Source: Turbatrix aceti (lineage: Eukaryota > Nematoda > Chromadorea > Rhabditida > Panagrolaimidae). From it: DNA of 64,000 bases. Under the pieces are notes generated by a model. The model was given only the letters and a program-made list of their open reading frames with translations, searched no databases and was not told where the DNA came from. Shown one piece after another: positions 1 through 12,100 of this stretch. The stretch's first letter is position 1. The number at the start of each line of letters is the position of its first letter. The stretch covers positions 3,105,600 through 3,169,599 of the forward strand of contig OZ017769.1 of the NCBI GenBank assembly GCA_963969345.1, given 5' to 3'. The position numbers and the translations under genes were made by a program.

Positions 1-158
1 TATTTTTTTAAATTTATTTTTTATTTTTTATAGTTTATTCGAAATTTGAAATTTAAATTTTTCTAAAAAAATTCTAAATTAAAACTGTGTAAAAACATTT
101 TTTGAAAAAAGCACACGCGTGAGGTGAGTACAGTCCAAAGAAGCAAAGCATCACTTAC

Positions 159-3100
159 CCAGTAAGCGAGGTGATCATCGCGTAGCGCGAGAGCCTCAGG
201 TGCTATTGGCTGAAACGGACATCATAGATGACACCTGCCCTCCCTCCCATTATTGTTTTTTTGAAAGAACAGAGGAGTAGCGTGAGTAGTAGTGTATAGC
301 ACCAAGCAGCAGCCAAAACCAGGACAAGCGTGGCTGGCAAAGAGGGACTTCACGACCGGATGACCTCCTCCTAAGAGGGGCTTCAAACATTTTGAAACTC
401 TAAACTTACGACAGGTGGCCTCTGCTCGGCAGCCGGGTGGAATCCTTCGAGTCTGACGTTGGCCCAGCCGTTGTTGATGCGGATGAAGAGTTGCTGGCTG
501 GAAATGGAGAATGCCAGCTGGCCTAGGGCAGTCTGATGCGCAGCCGCAAAAAGCTCGGTTGACGTCTGATAGACGGCGACGATGCCCCGACCCCCGCCGA
601 CTCCGGCTCCGGGGCCGGGAATGCCGGGTGGTCCGGGTGGTCCAGGAGGACCGCGTTCGCCTCGCTCACCCCGTTCGCCCTTTTCGACTCTTACGCGGTG
701 GGTGGCCGGGTCGTAGGGGGGCAATTCGGTTGTTGCCTGGGGCTGGGGGCGGTGGTGGTGCAGAGTGGAGGTGGCGTGCTTCTTGGCAGAAGCTGTCGCC
801 GCTGCCTGGACAGAGGGGGAGTTGGCGATGCGTTCGATGTCCGAATCGGTGAGCTTCGTTATCGCCGGCACCGGAGGGTAGAGTGCAGCGCAGTCGGCCG
901 GGCACACACCTGGCGGACCGGGATCGCCTTTGTCACCTTTCTCGCCTTTTTCACCTAAAAAATGGAAATTTTAAAAATTGCAAAATAAATAAAAAAAAAA
1001 AAAAATGTGAAAAAAAAGCAAAAATAAATTAAAAAAAGCAAATTTGAAAAAAATTTAAAAAATGTGAAAAAAAAAGCAAAAAAAAATTTAAAAACAAATA
1101 AAAAAAGCAAAAAGTTAAAAAAAATAGAAAAAAAAATAAATAAATAAAAAAATCAAAAAAACCAAAAAAATAAAAAAAATAAAAAAAATCAAAAAAAACT
1201 CAAAAAAGCAAAAAACTAAAATCACGGCAAAAAAACAAAAAAAAAGAATCTCGAACCCCTTATTTTGGCATGATCCCCAAGATCACGCTGGCCAACGCTG
1301 TTAACGTTGTACACCAAGTCTTCTGTGAACGGTGGCAGTATGAAACTGTCCGAACCACCCGCAAAGTTGTCTAAAGAAATCTCTAAAGATAAAATAAACT
1401 GTTAAACTCAGGATAGGCGGAGAACTCAATAATTATTTAGCAGGGGCAAACAGGAAAAAAATAAGTGGCATGCATAAATTTTTTTCGAATCATGAATAAA
1501 CGTACCTCGTACAAATTCCGGTTTAGAGTACCTGGAACCATCGTCGGAAGCCCGTACAACGTCATAAGCGTCAGCATCGTGGGTGCCGTCGTTGACTGGG
1601 GAAATTTCCCGGATCGTCGTCGGAATTGGTGGCGTCGTGGTCGGTTGGACGCCGATGTTGGGCGTAAATGCTAAAAAATGCAAAAAGTTAAAAAAATGCA
1701 ACAAATGAAAAAAGTTAAAAAAATGCAAAAAATGAAAGAAGTTAAAAAAATGCAGTCCCTTTCAATTTTTTTTTATTTTTGATTTTTCTATAATTTGTGG
1801 TGCAATGTGAAAAAAAGTCGTAAAAGTTACGCAAAACATGTTTGGTCAGTATAATTTACGACAAGTCATAACTCTGACAACTCTCCAGCTAGCTCACTTT
1901 CTTCGCTCCAGGTCAGCTAGCTAGGATGTTGTTTGTTGTCCAGCGACAGAGAAAAACAGTCCTTTGTCCAATCCGCGATCCGCGATCGGTGATCGGCGAT
2001 CCCAGTTCCCAAAACAAACCCTGGCTGTCGTCGTCAAGTCTGTTGTCATCGATCGACGCCGAAGGCAGTTGCTTGCTCGGCAGTTCGTTTTCAAAGTCTG
2101 ACGGAAAGCCGCTTGCTTCGTCGCCCTGCAACAAAAACATTTTTTTTCCTTTGACGATGATCGTTCAGCGGGCCCTTCTTCTTCCCCGGCCATCAGACGA
2201 GCACAAAACCGACACCACACAAAAAACAAAAAAAACAACAAAAACAGACGACACAAAACAAACCTTCCGTCGGCTCGAGTTACGCCGTTTTTCTTTCCAC
2301 TGTAAAAAGGAAAAACGAAAACGTTAGTTGAAAGTTAAAAGTTTTGATTTTACAGAAAATTAATTCGTTAATTGCAAAAAAAAAGATAGAAGAAAGAAAA
2401 GAAAAGGAAACAAACACGAACCCAGTCCTCGTTACACTGATTGCTGGCTTCAGCAGGATCGTCGTGGACTTTGAGCTCTTGGATAGCTCCCTGCAAAACC
2501 CGCAAATTGATAAAAAGGATCGACTAACCTGAAGAGAAAATTTGGGTGTCCCGTCAACAGCAGTGGCAGTGGCAGTGGCAGTGAATGTGGCTTCTTCATC
2601 GACGGATCTGGCTCCTTCAACGATAGTTGCTTCCGTAGTTGTGGTCTGTGAAAATTCCGATTCTGGCGACGATGACAAATTCGTGACAGAAGACGTTTCA
2701 GAAACTTGAGGTTTAACAGTTCCTTCTACCGTTACAGGAAAAGTCAATTCAGAATCCTCAACGTTGTATGCAGCTTCGACTTTGACGTCAACTAGCTTTT
2801 CTGTCGTTGAAAGCCCCGGCGTTGTCAGATCAGTTGCAGGATTTTCGGATACACCAGCCGCCCGAACAGAAGCCTCAACCGCTGCATCTTCGTCTCCAGA
2901 TTCTTCAGATAGGGTATCAGACGCTTCAGCTGTAGTGGTTTCAACTGAGAAATGTATATTCAGATAAATTTCAGCCGTCGTTGTTTCCTCGTCGTCATCA
3001 GGTTGTTCAGTCGGCGTTTCAACAAAAACTCTACCCTTCAATGCAGTTTCTCCGGCAGTTGTGACGTCTTCCGATACCTCAGGAATTGAAGTGACATCTT

Positions 3101-6100
3101 CCGGAGCAGGCACTGGTTCAGCCAAAAGTATGTCGGAAGCAGGGATTTCAGGGGTTTCCGTGTCGGCTGGAGCCTCAGATGCCGAGGTACTGGGGGCCGC
3201 TTCTGCAGCCGTAGCATCGGCAGTATCACCTGCTGGAGCGGTGTCTTCCGGTACCTCAGGAATTGAAGTGACATCTTCCGGGGCAGGTTCTGTTGTTTCA
3301 GCAGAAGCAGGGATTTCAGCTGGTGCCTCAGATGCCAAGGTACTGGGGGCCGCTTCTGCAGCCGTAGCATCCGTAACGTCATCTTTAGGAACAGTTTCTT
3401 CCGACACCTCAGGAATTGAAGTGACATCTTCCGGAGCTGGTACTGTCGTTTCAGCCAAAAGTGTATCCGAAGCAGGGATTTCAGAAGCTTCACTGCCGCT
3501 CGGAGCCTCAGATGCCAAAGTACTTGGGGCCTCTTCAGCGGCCGTAGCATCGGCAGTATCACCTGTAGGAACGGTGTCAGGAGTTGCTTCGCTGACCTGA
3601 ATTTCAGGAAGCAAGGTCGGTTCTTCTGGAGCAGCCGTCGTTTCAGCAGGAATTTCAGAAGCTTCACTGTCGGCAGGAGCCTCAGCTGCCAAGGTACTTG
3701 GGGCCGCTTCAGATGCCGTAGATTCGGTAACGTCATCTTTAGGAACAGTGTCTTCCGATACCTCAGGAAGTGACGTGATATCTTCCGGAGCAGACACTGT
3801 TGTTTCGGCTGAAAGTGTGTCCGATGCAGGGATTTCAGAAGCTTCACTGTCGCTTGGAGCTTCGGATGCCAAGGTACTGGGGGCCGCTTCTGCAGCCGTG
3901 GCTTCCGTACCGTCACCATTAGGAACAGTTTCTTCCGGTACCTCAGGAATTGAAGTGACATCTTCTGGAGCAGGTTCTGTTGTTTCAGCCAAAAGTGATC
4001 CCGAAGCAGGGATTTCAGAAGCTTCACTGCCGCTCGGAGCCTCAGATGCCAAAGTACTTGGGGCCTCTTCAGCGGCCGTAGCATCGGCAGTATCACCTGT
4101 AGGAACGGTGTCAGGAGTTGCTTCGCTGACCTGAATTTCAGGAAGCAAGGTCGGTTCTTCTGGAGCAGCCGTCGTTTCAGCAGGAATTTCAGAAGCTTCA
4201 CTGTCGGCAGGAGCCTCAGCTGCCAAGGTACTTGGGGCCGCTTCAGATGCCGTAGATTCGGTAACGTCATCTTTAGGAACAGTGTCTTCCGATACCTCAG
4301 GAAGTGACGTGATATCTTCCGGAGCAGACACTGTTGTTTCGGCTGAAAGTGTGTCCGATGCAGGGATTTCAGAAGCTTCACTGTCGCTTGGAGCTTCGGA
4401 TGCCAAGGTACTGGGGGCCGCTTCTGCAGCCGTGGCTTCCGTACCGTCACCATTAGGAACAGTTTCTTCCGGTACCTCAGGAATTGAAGTGACATCTTCT
4501 GGAGCAGGTTCTGTTGTTTCAGCCAAAAGTGATCCCGAAGCAGGGATTTCAGAAGCTTCACTGCCGCTCGGAGCCTCAGATGCCAAAGTACTTGGGGCCT
4601 CTTCAGCGGCCGTAGCATCGGCAGTATCACCTGCAGGAACAGTGTCTTCCGGTACTTCAGGAATTGAAGTGACATCTTCCGGAGCAGGTTCTGTTGTTTC
4701 AGCCGAAGCAGGGATTTCAGCTGGAGCCTCAGATGCCTCCGAAGCAGGGATTTCAGCTGGAGCCTCAGATTCCAAGGTACCTGGAGTCACTTCTGCAGTC
4801 ACTTCAGCGGTCACGTCACCGGTGTCAGGAGTTGACTCGCTGGCCTGAATTTCTGGAGGCAAAGCCGGGTCTTCTGAAGCCTCCGTCGAAGCAGGAACTT
4901 CGTCAAGTGAAAGCTCAGGCGCAAACGTGGAAGTCCAAAGTTCAACTGCCTTCTTCGCAAACTGTTCTGCCTTTTCAAGCATTCGGGTGGTCAGTTCCAG
5001 GCCTGAAGTTGTTGTTTCAGAAGGCGCATCAGTTGAAGAAGATTCAGACGTTGCCAAGTCTTCAACTTGCGGATGAGCACTTTCGGTCGCACTGTCTTCT
5101 GATTCTGCAGCAGGTGACGTACCATCAGAAATTTCAGGCGTAGTTCCAGGTCCAGCGGGGGCATCAGAAGAACTTGTCGGTGTATCTGAATCCGCAGGCG
5201 GTATCTCTGGAGTCTGAGAAGTCACCTCCACGGCGCTAATTTCAGAATTCGCAGGTGACGTGACATCAAGGGCTTCTGGCGTCGTGATTGGTTGTTCAGA
5301 GCCGTCTGGGAAACTAGTCGTAGAATCTGATTTCGCAGGTGCCGCAGTAGAACTGTCCGCGACTTCTCCTGAAGTCCTGGTTGTTGATTGCATGCTTTCA
5401 GAATTCTCGGTCGTTGGTGATGGAGACGTTGACGTCAGTTCAGTTGCTTCAGGAGCACCAGATGGCTCGAGGGTGCCCAAAGCAACATCTGGAGCTTGAG
5501 ATGATGTTGAATCAATTTTTTCAACTTCCGTCAATAGAGGTTGTGCCGTCGACGCTTGAGCAGCAGTTGAAGTTTCAATAGTAGTCGTAAACGTTGTGGT
5601 GCCATCTGTCGTCTGATTTTCAGTAACTTTCGATTCTTGAGTCGTTGTCTGGATTTCTTCAACACCAGTTGTTGTTGAATGGTCATCGATCACCGCGGTT
5701 TTCTCACCGACAACAGCCGAAGTTACAGTATCCACAGGTACAGAAGTTGTCGACGCATCCAAAACATTTGTAGGCCCTTCAGATTTCTCTTCCGCATTTT
5801 CTGGTGTTACATGACGCTCTTGAACCAAAATCGAGCTTTCCGTTGTTGTTCCACCTGCCACAGGTTCAGGTGAGCTCGATGCATCGTCGACGTTTTCTTC
5901 CTCTTCCGAAGAACCGTAGTCAACTTCCAAGATTTCAGGCAGGTGAGTTATTTCGTCAGAAAAATCTTCAATAATTTGGGGAGCCAACGGTAGTTCTGTA
6001 GCGGCCGTAGTAGTCTCAGTTTCAGAAAGCAAAACCGCCGGGGATTCTGTCTGCTCCTGCGACGCTGAATTGATTCCAGAACCCTCGACAAGTTCGATGT

Positions 6101-9100
6101 TCTCGACTCTGTCACTCGCTCCACGACTGATCTTATCCGCGGTCTGTTTGGCAGGTGTCTCGGTGTATTCGTACTCCACCGGATCGGTGTACTCAATCCT
6201 CGGATCCTCGTATTGTGTCGTCGTGCCATCATTGGAATCTTTTGTCCCCACGACTTCAACGACTGGCTTGTCAGAATCGTCATCGGCGACATAAACCACC
6301 GGATTGGCATCAAAGTAGTCGTCTTCGACTTTGAATTCGATTAACATTGATGATTCTGTCGGACCCGGATCTTCAACGGAAATTTGACGTTTTCTCCGTT
6401 TTTTGACTTCATTCGCCAAAGTTGAAAAATTGTAAAATACAGGTGTCGGAGCCGGAGGAGGCACGATAGCAGGCATGGGGTCACCAGGAGGGTGACTGGA
6501 TGTCAGGATGAAGCCTTCTTCCATGACAAAAAGTTCGACGGCAGAAGGCTTTTTTGGAGGTGGATCGGAATCAGCAAAAGTTCCCATGGTGAAAGCCGCC
6601 AAGGCAAAGAGAAAGACGGAGAAGCGTCTGCGAAGACGCATTTCGTATGGCTACTGTAGAATCTTGGAATCTGCAGAAAATGGGATTTGAGACGGATAAA
6701 TGTGAAAAAGAGAAATGCGGGAAGTTGAAAAAAAAACAGAAAGTAAATATTTAGAAAAAATCATGAAAAAAATGGGCTGCATTGAAAAAAATTAAAAAAG
6801 GCACTTGCATCAGCGGAAGTTTTACCGTATATTTATGATAGCCCGACCTATGCCCCCACACTGCCAATTAAATTCAGCTTGAAGTCTTCCGAGCAATCTG
6901 TTTTTCATTTTAAAAACCCAAGTAAATAAATAAATAATAATTGAAAAAGCTTGGCAAAAATGCAAACTAACAAAAAATTTTAAAGAACATTTAAAAAAAG
7001 ATTTACGATAGCTTTTTTTTTATTTTTAACGATCTCAAGAAGAAAGACAACAAATCCACGCGCCACCGATGAAAAAACAAAAGTGAATCAGACTGGAACA
7101 TCGTAATTCCGGAGATGATCGTTAATCACAAATTGTACATAAATTACAGTGCAAAAGTATAAAAAATAAAGGACTCTTGACTTTCTTAGCCCCCGACAGT
7201 TCAAAAAAAATCAGCAAAGAAAAAGAACAGAAAAAAAATCGTAAAAAGGATCATCTCTCGTAGCGCCGCCGCCACCGCCGTCGTTGCAGCTCGCGGCGGC
7301 AGGCAGGCAACAAGCAACAACACCGCGCCACACCCCTTCTGCCTTTTGCCCCCTCTGAATCGTCAGACAAAGTCAAAATACATAGTATAGTTCAGATGAT
7401 AAAGTTCCACAAAAATATGCGAACAGGAAGAAGAAAAAGTATTTATGTATCTTATTCTTTCTTGACTGTCGTTTTCGGCGGGAAAAAAACGCTACTTTTT
7501 TTGCCTGAACTAAAAAAATATTGAACGGAAGAAAGAAAAAAACAACTACTACAAAAAATAGATCGACGCTAATTTGGAAAAGAACACGGGATCAGAGAGG
7601 GCAAAAGTCGAAAAATTGGCCAAATTTTTATTAGATTTTGATGTTCAGAAAAAAATTTGTGGTCGGAGATTATTTTTCTGGGGAGACAAAAAATTGCTAA
7701 TTTTGTGCAAAGATGAAAAAATACTCTTTTTTTAGGAAATAACTGAAAATTTTGAAATTTTTTTTTGAAATTTTTATAAAAGTTAAAAAAAATTTTTTAA
7801 GTATAATAAAAAATTTGTATTCAAGCCGGCATCAGTCAGTTGACTATAGTATACTACTGACCGGTGGTCAGGTGCAGAAATATGTAAAAGTGGACAGTCG
7901 AGCTCATTAGCATACATACCAACAGGATTTTGCAACCAAGCGTAGGTGACCGTGAGAAAATGAGCTCGCTTCACCCAGAGATAATGGTCATTCAAGTCAG
8001 TCAAGACTGACCAGATTTGCTAAATTGGATGTTGTACAATGCACATACGACAACTTTACTACCACCTCCGGCACGCGCTGTACATGTGAAAGACTTTGTT
8101 GAACATCAAAAATTAAAAGTGTAAGATTGTACAAATTCGAAAAATGTAAGCGTTGTACAGATTGAAAAATTCGAAAAACAACAACTTTTGCAGAAAAAAT
8201 TGGCATTTGGACTTCTGCAAATTCAAAAATAGCAATAGTAGTATCGCCAAAAAACAGTAGACTACGTGTCGTTAAAGGTCGAAAAAAATAGACACCCGAA
8301 ACCTAACACCGCGCACATGTGCACACCTTCTTTTCCCAACAGTACCAAATGTTTAAAAAAACGATTGTACGTACAAACATATAGATACATTGCATTCAGA
8401 GGACCGTGTCAGGCAAAAAGTCATAAACCAGAGGAGTCACAACAATGCTCAGTAAAAGCCCTCAAAAAAGGGGGGGAAGAAATACGAAGAATAAGCAACA
8501 ATCACCCCCAGTCCTGCATCATCGTCGATTAACGACCCTGTCCTGTTCACAGGTGAAACTGGCGCATTAGCAGCTTGCTTCCCGTTAACATTAGCGGACC
8601 AGGCACCGGCTTGCGCGGTGGACGAAGAAGACAAGACAAGTCAAAACAAGACAGAAAAAAAAACAATTCAGTTTGTATTATGTACAAACAAAACCGTAGA
8701 CTATTTTTGTCCACTTTGACGACTTTGCGACGACAGGGAAGTGTTTGAAGGTTCAAATTGGCTGCCATGAGCGGCGTTGATGATGAGCCACCACATGCCA
8801 CTGCCGATTGACGGGTTTTCGGTCCACCCTATCCCAAAAAGGAAAAAAAAAAGAAGATAACCGACCTCAAATCCGCCACCGATGATGGGGCCTGCATTCG
8901 CGATGTACAACTTGGACGCGTCGTCCATCTGGAGCTGCACTGGTCGACGAGTCACCTGGCGGGTTGCGAAACGCATACATCTGAAAAACAATTGTACATA
9001 AAACAAACAGCATAAAACGTAAAACAATTTTTTGGTATTTTTTGACCTACATCGTGTTCAACGGGACCTTCAACGCCTTCAACGGGACCTTCGATTGTCC

Positions 9101-12100
9101 GCTCAAAAGCATTTTTCGCATCCCAGCAGTTCAAAAAACTTATTTTACTTCAACGGAGCCTTCAACGTCTTCAACGGGACCTTCAGTGTCTTCAACGGGA
9201 CCTTCGATGGTCAACACAAAAACATTTTTTTTCGCATCCCAGCAGTTCAAAAAACTATTTTCACTTCAACGGAGCCTTGAACGTCTTCAACGGGACCCTC
9301 GAAGGTTCACTCAAATTCGCAAAAACCCTTTATATTTTCCAAAAGACCCCAAAAAAACCCACTTACCTGAAGTACAACGCAACCGTATCCCCAGAAACCT
9401 CAAAAGAGAACTGGGTCCACTGATTGGTGAACGAAGGCACGACGAAGCTGGCGAGGACCTTTGAGCTGCTGTGCACCTGACTGTCGGTGTAGACAAGGGA
9501 GATGTTGGTCTGGCCTCTGCCAGCAGGGGCGAGAAGAACACCCAGGTCGACGACCGTGTCGAAGGCGTTGACGACTGCGAAGAGGTATCCGCCCTGCTCG
9601 TCCTTTGGCTTCACAGAAACGAGGATAGAGAAATCCGCGAAGAATCGCCGCGGCAGGTAGATTCTGTAGGGGACGACGATCTCGACGCCGCGCTGGATAC
9701 CGACGGAAGGCAGGCCGTCGAGACCTTTTGTTCTGTACACCCGTGGGTCAGTGTTGATGAGGTTTTCCAGGGGTGTGAGTAGGTCGACGTCTGTTTCATC
9801 GTCTGAAGAATAAAATATGAAGGATGTAATTTTAGAAAATTTTGGTAAAATTTTTTTTGTTTTTTTGGGTTTTTTTAGCGTCTGAATGACAAATTGCTTT
9901 TTTTAGGCGTCAATGCACTGCTTCCGAAACTTGCACCCTGCTGACGTTTGTGCAAGCTAAAGACACAGTTTTTGAACGATTTGTAGCTTGAAAAAACTTT
10001 TTTTTTGAATTCCAGGGGGAAAGTAAAGACAACAATCATTCACAAAAGTTGCGAAAAAAGTTGTTCTGTGCCAACGAAAAAAAACGTTGTTGGAAATTTT
10101 AAGCTAAAAAATGGAACTCAAGTGTATAATAAATAGGTTTCTGAATTCTGAAAAAAAATATTTATTATAAAAAAACTGAAACATAATTTGAACAAAAGTA
10201 AGCAAAAAATGATTTTGGACAATTTTTTTTACTTTTTGTTCCGTATTTTTATTAAAGTTTTAAATTGCATTTTTTTTATTTTTTTTGTAAAAATTATTTT
10301 TCACTTCATTTTTTTCTTTTGATAAAATAAAAAATTAAATGAAAAAAAAATTTTTCAATTATTTACATTTTATCAAACATCAGAAAAACATTCATTTTGT
10401 TTGACTTTCCTTCCAAAAATGTTATTCATTGCCGCCCAAACCATTGCTAATTCCCCCGTTTTTTTTCGGGTGTAGTAAAAATTAGTCTGGTCTGTACTAA
10501 CTCTAAATACATGTGTTTGATTCACTCAATGAATGCGACGACGCTGAGAAGAGAGAAAGAGATGACATTCAAACAATCAACACCCAACATGTACATCGAC
10601 ATCGAGCGAGCAAGCGAACGAACGACAACGAATGAGTGCCCTTTTCACACCCCTCTCTTTGGCCCCGACGTCCAACGTCCGACGTCGTCCACAACAATGG
10701 CAGCGACGATGAATTCCTCGGAAGCCATGCGAACGCATACTTTTGGACTTTTTCCCAACGACCAACTAACTTTTTTTTTCTCCTTTTCTTTTTCCAAAAA
10801 TTGACAAGACAATTGTTGACCCAGTGACACACACGCTACGTTATCTCCTCTCCCTGATCTCATCCAGATCCATCAAAAACACATTTACGCCGTCTCTTGA
10901 ATGCCAACGCGGTCAATTTTTTGTGCACTCCCAGAGGGCCCATCCAGGCACGTCCAGGACCGAAAACCGAGGATTTCAGTCAATTCAGGCACCCAACGTT
11001 CGCCGCCTTTTCCCAGCGAAAAAGTGTCATTATTCACGCGCGATGCGTCTTTTGCTCCCAAAAATGCCAATAATTTTTGAAGGCAATCTCTGCCAAATGA
11101 CGACAACAAAGGAATAAGAAAAGGAAAAATAAAAAAAATATGCACACAAAACTCTGCAGCAGCCAGGCAAGGGTTGTCGTTCTTCCCGTCCTTTTGAGTC
11201 GGGTGACGCCTCCGTGATACCCAAGTAAATCCCACTTTTGACAAAAATAAGGAATTTTTATGGGCGAGTAGGGGGACAGAATGGATGAAAAATCATCGGT
11301 AGGGGGAAGAATAACGAGTTTAAACTCTTGAAAACAAAAAATATTGCTTGCAGGGAAAAAACTGCGGGCTACGATACAAAAGCCAAAAAAAACAATTTAG
11401 AAACGAAAAAAAACGTAAAAGTACGATCACAACATTCAAATCGTTGTTTTGGCGCCCAAATAAAATTCCGTTCGAGACCCCAATCACGCGTGTAACTTTT
11501 TTTACGGTAGGTTATTTTTCTCTATGAATAACATTTTTTTATGACGTTACTTTTGGCGCCAATTTTTTTTTTCAAAAAATTTTAAATTCCAATTTTGATA
11601 ACTTTCCAAATTTTCGCGTCAAGACCTTACCTCCAGGAATTTCGGAAGCCAAAACCCCTAATGATGCAAAAAAAGCCACAGAAAAAAAGGCAGTAAGTGC
11701 GAATAGTGACCACCTGACGGCAGGTAATGCAGGTGAGTTCTGGGAGGATTTCCTTCTGGTCATCATTTTCTGGTTCTGGTTGGCGGGATGATAACTGATT
11801 GGGCTGGCAGTTTAATTACTCGGACAGTCGATTGAAAGTCCAAATATTTTTTTGGAGGGGGCGTGTCTGATCAGTAACGGCACAACAGGCACGTGGACGG
11901 CATATCTGGAGGATACAGAATCCAAGGCGAACAACGAATAACAACAATAAAAAAAAAAGTCAAGTCAAGTCGCGAGAGTTTTGTTTTCGAGTCAAAAGCC
12001 ACGATGATGACGGCACACTATATAGATACGTCCGTTTGGGACGTCAACGGGCTAAACAAAGCCCAGCAGCGAAAAAAAAAAGAGGAAGAAGACACCCAGA

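Noticed and set aside
3038..4675. 545-codon alternate-frame ORF and long plus-strand ORFs over the mucin exon
   Set aside because: These are shadows produced by the in-frame 534-bp repeat. The biased Ser/Thr/Pro/Ala codons leave other frames open. Only the 2529-6641 frame has a signal peptide and matching splice phase.
9032..9464. Plus-strand ORFs with FNGTFNVFNGTF-type repeats
   Set aside because: They are translations of the intronic tandem repeat within cle-1, with no start context or homology.
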